DNA of 64,000 bases from Streptomyces sp. NBC_01446 (GTDB lineage: Bacteria; Actinomycetota; Actinomycetes; Streptomycetales; Streptomycetaceae), in the NCBI RefSeq assembly GCF_026340095.1, contig NZ_JAPEPO010000002.1, positions 496,001 to 560,000 on the forward strand, in the 5' to 3' direction. Both the position numbers and the translations under genes were made by a program. Positions 8,691 through 16,817 of this stretch are shown here, piece by piece. A model generated the notes under the pieces. The model was not told the DNA's origin. It did not search any database and worked only from the letters and a program-made list of their open reading frames with translations. The stretch's first letter is position 1. Each line of letters opens with the position of its first letter.

Positions 8691-8942
8691 GTGAGTGACC
8701 CCCGACCCGAAGCACCGGGACCGGAGCCCACGCCGAGGGACATGCCCGACCAGCAGGCGGGCAGCGGCGCGGATGATCCCTGGGAGTCCGCCGACGACGC
8801 GGCGCGGCCGGACGACAAGGAAGAGTCCGAGCCCGACCCGGAGATCCCCGACACAGACGAAGCGGGTACGGGACGGCGGGGCGCCCCGCACTCCGGAAGC
8901 GCGCGACCCGAGCATCCCGTTCCTGACGAACCGTCCGGCTGA
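8691..8942 (+). CDS. Small acidic, proline-rich protein of unknown function
   Basis: An 83-residue protein from GTG 8691, preceded by GAGGAAG. It is almost entirely Asp, Glu, Pro, Gly and Ser, lacks hydrophobic segments and is predicted to be disordered. Codon usage with G or C in third positions and a good ribosome binding site support a real gene. I recognise no domain. It lies between a terminator and an insertion element. Confidence 0.55.
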   Translation: MSDPRPEAPGPEPTPRDMPDQQAGSGADDPWESADDAARPDDKEESEPDPEIPDTDEAGTGRRGAPHSGSARPEHPVPDEPSG

Positions 8943-9153
8943 GCTCCGCGCGACGTGGCAGCGCCGGCAGGGCAGCCTGGACAGGACGCCCGCCATGACA
9001 CCCGGAGCCCGGCGGCCGAAAGGACACACATGAGTGTGCGCCAGTGGGATCTACCTTTTGATCTTGGCCAGTGCTCCGGCGTTTACGCCGGGGGTGAAGG
9101 CCATCTCGGGACTGCTCTGACTCGCGGGTGAGCACGGGTCGGCACTGTTCACC

Positions 9154-9576
9154 TCAGCCTACGGGGTGCTTCTGGTTGTCGATGTATTGGCGTTCGACGG
9201 TCAGGGGCGCACCGTGGCAGCTTCCGGCGAAGTGGGAGCCGGACCAGAAGTGGCCGCCCCGCAGGTGGCGGCGGATGTGCGTGTCGTGCTCCTGGCGCAG
9301 ACGCCTGGAGGAGATGTCTTTGGGGGAGTTGACCAGCTTGGAGAGCTGGACCGTGGGCGGGTAGTGCAGGTGCAGGTGGTTGTCCTCGTTGAACTGCTTC
9401 AGCTCGGCCTCGAAGTCCGTGCACGCCTCCCGCATGATCTCTTCGCAGCGCTTCAGCATCTTGTCGCTGAACGCTTTGGGCCGGTATTTGGTGACGAACA
9501 CCAAGTGGACGTGCGGGTTGGGGACGATGTGCCGGCCGGTTCTGATATCGGGGTTCGGCTTCCATCACGGCGGCAT
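9154..9576 (-). pseudogene. tnpA: IS200/IS605 TnpA (Y1 HUH transposase), disrupted
   Basis: From ATG 9576 the frame reads MPP then TGA (9565-9567), then WKPNPDIRTGRHIVPNPHV and on through LVFVTKYRPKAF to the end. The usual family start is MxPRWxPNP, so a CGA arginine codon at position 4 appears to have become TGA. Downstream, the HUH region reads NHLHLHYPP and is two residues shorter than the usual NHVHLLVxYPP. The Tyr of RQYI is kept. A restart at GTG 9504 would omit the first 25 residues. Probably inactive. Confidence 0.75.
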
Positions 9577-9590
9577 GGACCACCGGTAGT

Positions 9591-10922
9591 ATGGTGATCA
9601 CTGTGGGTGAACTTGGTTGGGAGAAGCGGCAGTTCGGGCACCGTGCCCGACTGGCATTGTCTCCTGCCGAGACTCTCCTCATCGACGAGCAGGCGCATGC
9701 CGCCCGCGCGATGTGGAACTGCCTGCACGCGTGGTGGCAGATGATGCCGAAGGACAAGCGGACTCTGTCGAACGCGGACGCCGCGATACGCCAGGCCCGC
9801 AAGGAGATCGATTTCCTCGCCGTCCTTCCTGCGCAGGCCGCGCAAGCGGTGCTCAAGACGTACTTCCAAGCCTGGAAGAACTTCTGGGACGGCCGCGCCC
9901 AGGCTCCGAACTTCAAGGGCCGGTTGCGGTCCGTGATGAGCGTGGACATCCCGCAGGGCCGTGACCTCCACATCAAGCGGGTACACCGCCGCTGGGGCAT
10001 GGCCAACATTCCCAAGGCCGGCCGTGTCCGCTTCCGTTGGACCAAAGACCTCCCCGTGGGCAACAAGGCGAACGCCGACAACCGGATCACCGGGGCACGG
10101 CTGGTCAAGGACCACCTGGGATGGCACCTCGCCTTCCGCGTGCAGAGCCTCGAAGCCAGGCCCGCATCCCACCAGGGGGCACAGGTCGGAATCGACGCCG
10201 GAGTGAACCTGCCCCTCGCCCTCTCGGACGGCAACCACCAGGACCACGGGCGTGCGCCTCGCCTCCCGGACGGCAGCGCCGACCGTGACAAGTGGCTGAC
10301 CGCTGAGGAAAAGGGCAAGCTCTGGCGCCTTGAGCGCCGGGCCGCCCAGCGCACGACACACCGCAAGCCCGGCGAGCGCACCAGCCGCCGCCTGAACCAC
10401 ACCTATGACCAGATCCGAGGGCTGCGCGCAAAAGCCACGCGACGACACCAGGACTGGCAGCACAAGACGACCACCACCCTCGCCCAGACGTACGGCGTCA
10501 TAGTGGTCGAAGCACTCACCATCACGAACATGGTCAAGTCCGCTCGGGGCACCACCGCCGAGCCGGGGACAGGCGTCGCCCAAAAGGCCGGACTCAACCG
10601 CTCCATCAGCCAGGAGGCATGGGGCAGGACGGTCACGATGCTGACGTACAAGGCCGGCCGGTACGGCGGCACCCTGCACAAGGTGCCCGCCCCGCACACC
10701 TCCCGACGCTGCTCTGCCTGCGGCTTCATCACGCCCGGCAGCCGACAGGACCAGGCCACGTTCGTATGCAAGAACCCGGACTGCGGATGGTCGGGCAACG
10801 CCGACCACAACGCGGCCCGCAACATCTTGCACCTGTACCGGACGGGCCACGCGCTCATCCCGGCTGCCGGGAGGGCAGCCATCAGGCGTGCCAAGCGCGT
10901 CAAACCCGCCACCGCAAGGTAG
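9591..10922 (+). CDS. tnpB: TnpB, RNA-guided endonuclease of IS200/IS605
   Basis: A 443-residue TnpB. The N-terminal helical domain carries AMWNCLHAWWQMMPKDKR. The RuvC catalytic residues are all present: Asp in GIDAGVNLPLAL, Glu in IVVEALTITNM and Asp in GNADHNAARNIL. A zinc finger CSACGF and CKNPDCGW lies between the last two. The ORF starts close to and divergent from tnpA. TnpB uses an omega RNA copied from the right end to cut DNA next to a TAM, here expected to be TTGAT. All active-site residues being intact while TnpA is broken suggests selection or recent damage. Confidence 0.92.
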   Translation: MVITVGELGWEKRQFGHRARLALSPAETLLIDEQAHAARAMWNCLHAWWQMMPKDKRTLSNADAAIRQARKEIDFLAVLPAQAAQAVLKTYFQAWKNFWDGRAQAPNFKGRLRSVMSVDIPQGRDLHIKRVHRRWGMANIPKAGRVRFRWTKDLPVGNKANADNRITGARLVKDHLGWHLAFRVQSLEARPASHQGAQVGIDAGVNLPLALSDGNHQDHGRAPRLPDGSADRDKWLTAEEKGKLWRLERRAAQRTTHRKPGERTSRRLNHTYDQIRGLRAKATRRHQDWQHKTTTTLAQTYGVIVVEALTITNMVKSARGTTAEPGTGVAQKAGLNRSISQEAWGRTVTMLTYKAGRYGGTLHKVPAPHTSRRCSACGFITPGSRQDQATFVCKNPDCGWSGNADHNAARNILHLYRTGHALIPAAGRAAIRRAKRVKPATAR

Positions 10923-10968
10923 ACGGGAATCTCCTTCCTCAGCTTGCGAAGGGAGGAGAACACTTCAA
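10850..10968 (+). ncRNA. Candidate omega RNA / right end of the IS200/IS605 element
   Basis: In this family the guide RNA is made from the end of tnpB and the right-end hairpin, with the guide itself being flanking host sequence. Here the hairpin (10931-10958) ends before TTCAA at 10968, and the guide would start at 10969 within the split small membrane gene. Placement is by family knowledge; the 5' end is arbitrary. Confidence 0.45.
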
Positions 10969-11121
10969 CCGTTCTGGTCGCTGTTCACGATGCTCGTGTC
11001 CCTGCTCGTCATCTACGGCCTGCTGGCCGAGCCGCGGCAAGTGCACGGCGCTCGGGTGTAGCCGGCGAAGATGCCGTACGTCCGCCCGGCGGGAGCCCGA
11101 CCGCCCCGGCGCATGCCGGCC

Positions 11122-11760
11122 CTAGTCCCAGCCGCCGAGGAGGCCGCTGTTCAGCTGTGCCGTGCAAATGTTGTAACTGCCGGACGCGTGCCCCTTCTTC
11201 GTCTCGTCGCCGACGGTCACAGAGCAGTTGATGTCGCCGCCGCCCTGCAGCTGTGCCGAGACGTGGAAATACAGGGCGTCATCGTTCAACGGCAGCGTCT
11301 TCGTCATCGGCAATCCGGAGCCGTCACGACTGTCGCTGTCACTGCCGTACATCGTGTCGACGCCGGACGGCGCTGACCCCCACACCTTGAACACGACCTT
11401 CCCCGACGGTGCCTTGTCGGCGGCCGGCTTCTCTGCGGGGGCCGCAGCCTTCGGCTTCGGCGTCTTGGTGACCGTCACGGTCGGCGCCGGCTTCGCCTTG
11501 CCGCCCTTCGCGGCGGCGCGCTGCGTCACGGTAACCGTCGGCGCGGGCTTCGCATCCGCGGTCTTCTCCGTGCCGCCCCCGGACGTTCCGATGCCGACGC
11601 CGAGGAACAGGATCACGAACGCGGCCGGGATGACGAACCTCTTCTTCGCCCACTTCGGCCCGCCCGACGGAGGCCGGAACCCGGGCCCCGGTATGGCCGG
11701 TCCAGGAGGCGTCGGGCCCTGGAACGGCGGCTGATGGGACGGCGGTTGGGTGTACGACAT
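11122..11760 (-). CDS. Membrane-anchored protein with MmpS-like C-terminal domain
   Basis: A 212-residue protein starting MSYTQPPSHQPP with GGGGG directly upstream; an ATG 12 nt earlier is less well spaced. Residues 1-40 are Pro/Gly-rich and cytosolic, residues about 44-64 form one transmembrane helix, and a Thr/Lys/Pro-rich linker with the repeat PAPTVTVT (twice) follows. The extracellular end resembles the MmpS/Mycobact_memb beta domain (KVVFKVWGSA then DINCSVTVGDE and a second Cys in SYNICTAQL, a likely disulfide). In mycobacteria MmpS assists MmpL exporters; no MmpL is adjacent here. Role unknown. Confidence 0.7.
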   Translation of the reverse strand: MSYTQPPSHQPPFQGPTPPGPAIPGPGFRPPSGGPKWAKKRFVIPAAFVILFLGVGIGTSGGGTEKTADAKPAPTVTVTQRAAAKGGKAKPAPTVTVTKTPKPKAAAPAEKPAADKAPSGKVVFKVWGSAPSGVDTMYGSDSDSRDGSGLPMTKTLPLNDDALYFHVSAQLQGGGDINCSVTVGDETKKGHASGSYNICTAQLNSGLLGGWD

Positions 11761-12417
11761 GAGACCCCCCATGAGATGTGCGATGACTCATGACGGTAAG
11801 GGTGGATGTAGCGAACATGTCGGCCTGGTGATGAGATTGTGATGAATACGTGAAGGCTCGACTTGTGGGCGGTGCGGAAACTCTCGGGCGTGACACCAGT
11901 TGGCCGTGGAGGGCGAAGGCCTGGGCGAACACGACTGCGCCCCAATCCCTCGTGGCAGGAGTGGGGCGCAGTGTTGTGCAGGGTCGTGCATTCCGGAGCC
12001 CGGTCCGGTTCTCCGGGCCGGGTCGGGCTTCGTTCTGTGTGGCTGTTGCTCGGCGAGGCGGTGAGTCGCACTGCCGGGCTCGGCGGCGGGCACCGGGGGC
12101 GGACAGGCCCAGCGGCAGCCGCCACGTATACGCGTCAACTCAAAGGCTCGCTAGGCTTGTTGCTGACACGTCGTTCCAGCATCTGCCGTTTGCGTCCTTC
12201 CGGACGATCGCGTCGATCAGGGAGGAGCCGTTGGCGGTGGTGCCGGCGTGCTTTCACTGCGTGGAGCACGAACGAGCTTTCCTGGCAGTGCTGTTGACCC
12301 CGGTCTTGCTCGGTTTCCTACCGCTCAATCTCACAGGAAGGTACGTCCCGCCCGAGCTGATCCACAGGTTTTGCGCATTGCTCGGCTTCCCCCACCTCGC
12401 TGGCGCGTCCTGAACTT
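11761..12417. other. Intergenic stretch without a recognisable gene
   Basis: Several open frames, none with family resemblance. One structured element is seen: CTGCGCCCCA (11935-11944) and its exact complement TGGGGCGCAG (11962-11971) with a 17-nt loop, a possible terminator. Confidence 0.4.
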
Positions 12418-13209
12418 TCAGGCTGCGGTGGGGGTGCGCCGGTCGCGCTGCGACACGGCTAGATAGCCGACGAATCCGATGATCGCGGCCGTCCACGCCA
12501 GCGTGACCGGCGCCAGTCCGAGGCCCAGGGCGCCGCGGCTGTGGCCGAGCGCCATCCAGTCGGCGAGGGAGGCGCCGAGGGGGCGGGTGATGACGTACGC
12601 GGTCCAGAACGCGGTCACCGCGCCCATGGCGCCGAAACGGTGTGCCAGGGCGGGCATGCAGATGCCTACCGCGAAGAGGACGACCGAGCCCAGGTAGCCG
12701 AAGCCGACAGTCGCGGTGAGGTCACCAGCGGCGGTGCCGAGTGCGAAGGTGGCGAGTACGGCCGCCCAGTAGAACGCTTCGCGGCGGCGCGTTTGGATGG
12801 TGTGGATCGACAGGGTCCGCTCGCTCACGTACCAGAGGACGAAGACCGCGGCCAGTACGGCGAGGAAGGCCGGGGCCGACACCACGTACGGCACACCCAG
12901 GCCGACGTGCAGGACGTCGGCGGCCATGGTGCCGAACACACTGACCATGACGACGGCGGTCCAGTAGGCCCAGGCGACGTACCGGCGGCGGGTGAACTGA
13001 ATGGCCAGGGAGGCCGCCAGGGCGAGGCCGCCGAGCGCGACCGCCGGTATCGGGCCGAGCGTACGGGCCAGGAGGTCCGACGCTGTCTCGCCCATGCCCG
13101 TGGTCAGCACCTTGATGATCCAGAAGTAGACGGTCACCTCCGGCACCTTGTTCGCCAAGTGGCGTACGGGGTCGAGGGGCCGGTCGTCGAGGACGTGCTC
13201 TGCGGTCAT
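12418..13209 (-). CDS. COG4705-type multi-pass membrane protein, paralogue 1
   Basis: A 263-residue protein with about eight membrane segments. Four copies of a short G-x-x-x-x-D motif follow successive helices: GMGETASDLL, VFGTMAADVL, ALGTAAGDL and RPLGASLADW. The same fourfold pattern occurs in the two paralogues at 13363 and 14367, and KVPEVTxYFWIIKVL near the N-terminus is shared. The family is uncharacterised; the conserved intramembrane Asp residues would suit cation binding, which is inference. Divergent from paralogue 2, with direct repeats in the shared promoter region. Confidence 0.8.
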   Translation of the reverse strand: MTAEHVLDDRPLDPVRHLANKVPEVTVYFWIIKVLTTGMGETASDLLARTLGPIPAVALGGLALAASLAIQFTRRRYVAWAYWTAVVMVSVFGTMAADVLHVGLGVPYVVSAPAFLAVLAAVFVLWYVSERTLSIHTIQTRRREAFYWAAVLATFALGTAAGDLTATVGFGYLGSVVLFAVGICMPALAHRFGAMGAVTAFWTAYVITRPLGASLADWMALGHSRGALGLGLAPVTLAWTAAIIGFVGYLAVSQRDRRTPTAA

Positions 13210-13232
13210 GATCCGCACGATGGCACTTTGAT

Positions 13233-13250
13233 CCTGAACGCATCCTGAAC
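13233..13250 (-). promoter_or_regulatory. Direct-repeat site (11-bp period) before paralogue 1
   Basis: On the minus strand GTTCAGG-ATGC-GTTCAGG, two heptamers with an 11-bp period, end 23 nt before the start of the 12418-13209 gene. This spacing is typical of OmpR/PhoB-family response-regulator sites. The same heptamer occurs before both other paralogues. Confidence 0.7.
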
Positions 13251-13320
13251 GGCGTGCGTGCGGCATCGATGTGACGTAGCACCGCGGTACGACCTGACCG
13301 GGCAGGCGCTGCCGCACCGC

Positions 13321-13338
13321 AGTCAGGATGCGTTCAGG
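13321..13338 (+). promoter_or_regulatory. Direct-repeat site (11-bp period) before paralogue 2
   Basis: AGTCAGG-ATGC-GTTCAGG, one imperfect and one perfect heptamer, ends 24 nt before ATG 13363. The distance to the start matches that of the minus-strand site, and it leaves room only for a -10 box, so the mRNA may be leaderless. Confidence 0.65.
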
Positions 13339-13362
13339 GATCCCGTGGCACGGTCGGGCGTC

Positions 13363-14202
13363 ATGACATACGAGACGTCGAATACCTCCGCATCGTCGGC
13401 GGCCGGCACCCAGGCGGTGTCCCCCGGCCTCCGGCCGCGCTGGAACAAGGTGCCCGAAGTCACCGCCTACTTCTGGATCATCAAGGTGCTGTGCACCACC
13501 GTGGGTGAGACAGCTGCCGACCTGCTCAACGAGAAGGCCGGCCTCGGCCTGACCGGTGTGTCGGTGCTGATGAGTGCTCTGCTGGCCGTCGTCCTGGTCG
13601 TACAGTTCCGCACCAGCGCATACCGCGCGGGCGTGTACTGGCTCGCGGTCGCCCTGATCAGTGTCGTCGGCACGCTGATCAGCGACAACCTCACCGACAA
13701 CATGGGCGTGCCACTGGAGACCAGTACCACCGTCTTCGCGGTCATCCTCGCGATCGTCTTCGTGGTCTGGTACCGGCGTGAGCGGACGCTGTCGATCCAC
13801 AGCATCGACAGCACCGGCCGGGAGTCCTTCTACTGGCTCGCCGTCCTGTTCACCTTCGCTCTCGGCACCGCGGCCGGCGACCTGGTCTCCGAGCGCATGG
13901 ACCTCGGCTACTGGCTCGCCGCCGTTCTGTTCGGCCTGGCCATCGCGGCGGTCGCCCTTGCGCACTTCAAGCTCGGCCTGGACGCGGTCTGGAGCTTCTG
14001 GATCGCCTACATCCTCACCCGTCCGCTCGGCGCGTCCATCGGTGACTACCTCTCCCAGCCCACCGGTGACGGCGGCCTGGGCATGGGCACGGTTGTCACC
14101 AGTGTGCTGTTCCTCGCGGTCATCCTCGGCCTGGTCGTGTATCTGTCGGTGACCCGGAAGGACGTGACGCAGACGCAGCGCGCCGCCCGGCACGCGGCCT
14201 GA
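13363..14202 (+). CDS. COG4705-type multi-pass membrane protein, paralogue 2
   Basis: A 279-residue paralogue of the upstream divergent gene. The four repeats read TTVGETAADLL, VVGTLISDNL, ALGTAAGDLV and RPLGASIGDYL, each after a hydrophobic helix. The segment RRERTLSIHSI in the central loop is shared with paralogue 1 (SERTLSIHTI) and is basic, so it probably faces the cytosol. ATG 13363 is chosen because it follows the operator-like repeat; the in-frame codons back to 13258 lie across that site. No Shine-Dalgarno is evident. A four-copy version of the repeat follows this gene and precedes paralogue 3. Confidence 0.8.
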   Translation: MTYETSNTSASSAAGTQAVSPGLRPRWNKVPEVTAYFWIIKVLCTTVGETAADLLNEKAGLGLTGVSVLMSALLAVVLVVQFRTSAYRAGVYWLAVALISVVGTLISDNLTDNMGVPLETSTTVFAVILAIVFVVWYRRERTLSIHSIDSTGRESFYWLAVLFTFALGTAAGDLVSERMDLGYWLAAVLFGLAIAAVALAHFKLGLDAVWSFWIAYILTRPLGASIGDYLSQPTGDGGLGMGTVVTSVLFLAVILGLVVYLSVTRKDVTQTQRAARHAA

Positions 14203-14208
14203 GCAGAC

Positions 14209-14248
14209 GTACAGGAGGCGTTCAGGAGGCGTTCAGGAGGCGTTCAGG
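14209..14248 (+). promoter_or_regulatory. Four-copy direct repeat (11-bp period) before paralogue 3
   Basis: GTACAGG then GTTCAGG three times, at 14209, 14220, 14231 and 14242, separated each time by AGGC. GATACT at 14250 could be the -10 element. This is the longest array of the heptamer in the window and lies 118 nt before the TTG start of the third paralogue. Confidence 0.8.
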
Positions 14249-14366
14249 CTGATACTGGCAACGTCGGCTCGGGCGATCACTCTTCGGAGTCGCCTCGTGA
14301 CACCGAGCGCTCGCCCCCATCGCGGGGCGGGCGTTCTGCCGTACGACCGAATCGGAGCCCCCCACC

Positions 14367-15227
14367 TTGCAGCCATCCGAGATGTTCACCGATCTGGACG
14401 TCACGAGCACGACCAGATCGGTGATGAAGAAGCTTCCCGAGGTCACTCTGGCGTTCTGGATCATGAAGATCGCCGCGACCACGCTCGGCGAGACGGCCGG
14501 CGACCTCTTCGCACAGACCCTCCAGCTCGGCTACTTCCTCACCACGATCGGGCTGTTCCTGATCTTCGTGGTGACCTTGGTCCTGCAGCTGAGGTCCAGC
14601 CGCTACAACCCGTTCTTCTACTGGACCGTGATCCTGTCGACCAGCATGGCCGGCACCACGATGTCCGACTTCATGAACCGTGACGCGGGAGCCAAGTACC
14701 TGTCCGGGGACGCCACCTCACTCGGCTGGGGCCCGCAGGGCCTGGGCCTCGGCTACCCCACCGGGGCGGCGATCCTCATCTCGATCCTGCTGGTCATCTT
14801 CGCGGTCTGGAAGGCCACCGGGATGACCTTCCAGATCCGTGACATCGTCACCTTCCGCGGCGAGGCGCTGTTCTGGTCGGCGATCCTCGTCTCCAACACC
14901 CTCGGCACGTCCATGGGTGACTTCCTGTCCGACAGCTCCGGGCTTGGTTACGCCGGAGGCGCGCTGCTCGTGAGCGGGGCGCTCGCCGTTCTCGTCGCCC
15001 TGATGAAGGTGCCGGTGGTGCCGAACGTGCTGCTTTTCTGGATCGCCTTCGTCCTCACCCGCCCGTTGGGCGCCACCGCGGGTGACTTCCTGACCAAGCC
15101 GGTCGCCAAGGGTGGCCTGGACCTCGGCACGGCGGGTTCCTCGGCCGTACTCCTGGCCGTTCTGCTCGGTCTGATGGCCTACGCGCAGATCCAGGAACGC
15201 CGGACCACCGCACCTCGGCCGACGTAA
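14367..15227 (+). CDS. COG4705-type multi-pass membrane protein, paralogue 3
   Basis: A 286-residue paralogue with the four motifs TTLGETAGDLF, MAGTTMSDFM, NTLGTSMGDFL and RPLGATAGDFL. It has an extra loop of about 25 residues after the second motif (GAKYLSGDATSLGWGPQ). The start is TTG 14367, with GGAG about 10 nt upstream; ATG 14382 is an alternative. Unlike the other two it has a 118-nt leader after the direct repeats, containing an inverted pair CGCCCC and GGGGCG. Converges on the sensor kinase gene with 36 bp between stops. Confidence 0.8.
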   Translation: MQPSEMFTDLDVTSTTRSVMKKLPEVTLAFWIMKIAATTLGETAGDLFAQTLQLGYFLTTIGLFLIFVVTLVLQLRSSRYNPFFYWTVILSTSMAGTTMSDFMNRDAGAKYLSGDATSLGWGPQGLGLGYPTGAAILISILLVIFAVWKATGMTFQIRDIVTFRGEALFWSAILVSNTLGTSMGDFLSDSSGLGYAGGALLVSGALAVLVALMKVPVVPNVLLFWIAFVLTRPLGATAGDFLTKPVAKGGLDLGTAGSSAVLLAVLLGLMAYAQIQERRTTAPRPT

Positions 15228-15263
15228 CGGGAGCCGGTCACTCTGCAGGCCGACTGAGTCCAG

Positions 15264-16637
15264 TCACCCGACAGGCAGGTCGACCCGGAAGCGCGCTCCG
15301 GAGGTGTAACCAGGATCGTGGGACACCTCGCCGCCGACGGCGCGGGCCAGGCGCCGCGCGAGCGGCAGTCCGAGGCCCGCGCCGTCGTGCCCGTCGTCCA
15401 AGTCGGCGCGGCGGCCGGGCTGGAAGAGGTCGCCGACGAACTTCGCCGGCACGCCGGGACCGTCGTCGGTGACGTCGATACGCACCCTCCCGGGCAGTTG
15501 CCGCGCGGAAACGGTCACCGCGGAGACGGCGAACCGGACCGCGTTGGTCAGCAACGGGCTGACGATGCGTTCGAGGAGAGCGGGCGCGACTCCCGCCTGC
15601 AGCCCTGGATCCGCCACGTCGACGGATGTCTGCACATGCTCCCGTGCGTCGAAGCTCTCGACCAGCCGGTGCAGGACGGGGACGACGGTCGTGGTGCCGG
15701 GGGCCGCCGAGGAGTTCTGAGCTCTGTCTCGGGCGTCGCTGAGAAGCGTGTCGCAGATGGTGCGCATGGACTGGGCTGCCTCGACGATCACCCCGTGGGT
15801 GGCGCGGGTTTCGGCGGCGGTGCGTGGGCGCGCCTTCCACCAGTCGAGCTCGATGACGATCCGGGTGAGCGGGGTGCGCAGTTCGTGGGACAGCTCGCCG
15901 GTCAGCTGCTGCTCGTGCCGCAGCACGGTGCGTATGCGGTCCAGCAGAGTGTCCAACGAGGTACCCAGGCGGGCGAGTTCGACCGGATGGCCCTCGACGC
16001 CGAAGCGTTCGTCGGAGGCGACGGCGCTCCACTGGGTGGCCTGGTCGGTCATGGTCCGTACGGGGCGCAGCGCTCGCCCGACGGCCAGGCGCGTCAGCGC
16101 GTAGGTGCACGCGAGCATGACTGCGTCCAGGATCAGGGAACCCAGCAGCAGCGTGTCGGCCGAACTCCGGTACGGCCCCAGGTCCAGCGCCGTGACCACA
16201 GTGGCGCCGTGACGGTTGCCCACGAGATCCGAGCACAGGCGCACGGCGTGTGGGCTTTCGGGGTTGACGGTCGAGCAGGTTCGCTTCCGTTGTGCGGCGA
16301 GCTGTCCGGCGGCCCGGGCCAGCGTGCTGTCCGCCGTGGTGGCAGGCGGCTGCTCCAGCACCCGTGTCCCGGCGTAGATCCACGCGTTGGCGTCGAGGAG
16401 GTGGTCGTTGACGGTCTCCAGGACCCGCACCCGGGGACCGCTGGTGTCGATGGTCGTGGCGACGGCAGCCGCACGGTTGCGCAGTTCGTCGTCCGCCTGG
16501 TGCTGCAGGTGTCGGTCCATCACGGTGTTGAACGCAACGGTCAGCACGGCCATCAGGAGCGCGGCGGTGGTCAGCGCCACGAGGGAGAGCCGGCCGCGCA
16601 GGGTGCGGGGAGCCAGGCGGCGCAGGAGACGGTTCAT
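15264..16637 (-). CDS. Sensor histidine kinase
   Basis: A 457-residue membrane kinase. Two membrane segments (about residues 18-40 and 160-180) enclose an extracellular sensor of about 115 residues; a HAMP-like linker follows. The phospho-acceptor is in GELSHELRTPLTR, the N box is LLTNAVRFA, and the G boxes are VTDDGPGVP and GAGLGLPLARRLA. ATG 16637 is chosen with AAGGA upstream; the frame stays open to 16787 but that part belongs to an inserted element. It is the partner of the response regulator at 18084, from which a TnpB element now separates it, so its expression may have changed. Confidence 0.88.
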   Translation of the reverse strand: MNRLLRRLAPRTLRGRLSLVALTTAALLMAVLTVAFNTVMDRHLQHQADDELRNRAAAVATTIDTSGPRVRVLETVNDHLLDANAWIYAGTRVLEQPPATTADSTLARAAGQLAAQRKRTCSTVNPESPHAVRLCSDLVGNRHGATVVTALDLGPYRSSADTLLLGSLILDAVMLACTYALTRLAVGRALRPVRTMTDQATQWSAVASDERFGVEGHPVELARLGTSLDTLLDRIRTVLRHEQQLTGELSHELRTPLTRIVIELDWWKARPRTAAETRATHGVIVEAAQSMRTICDTLLSDARDRAQNSSAAPGTTTVVPVLHRLVESFDAREHVQTSVDVADPGLQAGVAPALLERIVSPLLTNAVRFAVSAVTVSARQLPGRVRIDVTDDGPGVPAKFVGDLFQPGRRADLDDGHDGAGLGLPLARRLARAVGGEVSHDPGYTSGARFRVDLPVG

Positions 16638-16817
16638 CGGCTTTTCCTTGGTGGAGCCCTCACCTTTAGGTGGGGGAGGAAACGAAGCTCCTGCGGAGCA
16701 GGGCAGGGAATGCCGGATCGCCGCCAGGCCATCCGGTGTACACCTCGCGACGGGATGGGGCTGCCCACAATGGTCAAGAACTCTCAACTGTCAGTCCTCC
16801 CGGGTAGGTTCGGGTGC

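Larger units (their letters stand above)
9063..10968. mobile_element. IS200/IS605-family element (tnpA relic plus tnpB)
   Basis: A 1.9-kb element bounded on the left by TTGAT (9058-9062), the known target of ISDra2, and on the right by TTCAA (10964-10968). A hairpin CCGGCG-TTTA-CGCCGG at 9076-9091 marks the left end. A hairpin with arms 10931-10938 and 10951-10958 marks the right end. There is no target duplication, as expected for single-strand HUH transposition. The divergent tnpA and tnpB are listed separately. Because TnpA is damaged the copy is probably not self-mobile. Confidence 0.85.
9030..11061 (+). pseudogene. 41-codon small membrane protein gene split by an IS200/IS605 element
   Basis: The first 33 nt (9030-9062, start ATG with AAAGGA upstream, reading MSVRQWDLPFD) end exactly at TTGAT. 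The continuation starts at 10969, right after TTCAA, and runs in the same frame to TAG at 11059-11061 (PFWSLFTMLVSLLVIYGLL and a short polar tail). Joining the two pieces gives one uninterrupted 41-residue protein with a single transmembrane helix. The exact restoration of the frame supports both the gene and the element borders. I do not recognise the family. Confidence 0.7.

Noticed and set aside
7097..9031. 644-codon minus-strand frame
   Set aside because: It lies opposite the GAF-SpoIIE gene, which has clear motifs; typical shadow frame of high-GC DNA.
16638..16787. N-terminal extension of the sensor kinase
   Set aside because: This stretch contains the left-end hairpin of the inserted TnpB element and has no ribosome binding site.
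15318..16817. Very long plus-strand open frame (893 codons with the TnpB part)
   Set aside because: The first 500 codons are antisense to the kinase gene and show no homology; only the part from 16818 is TnpB.
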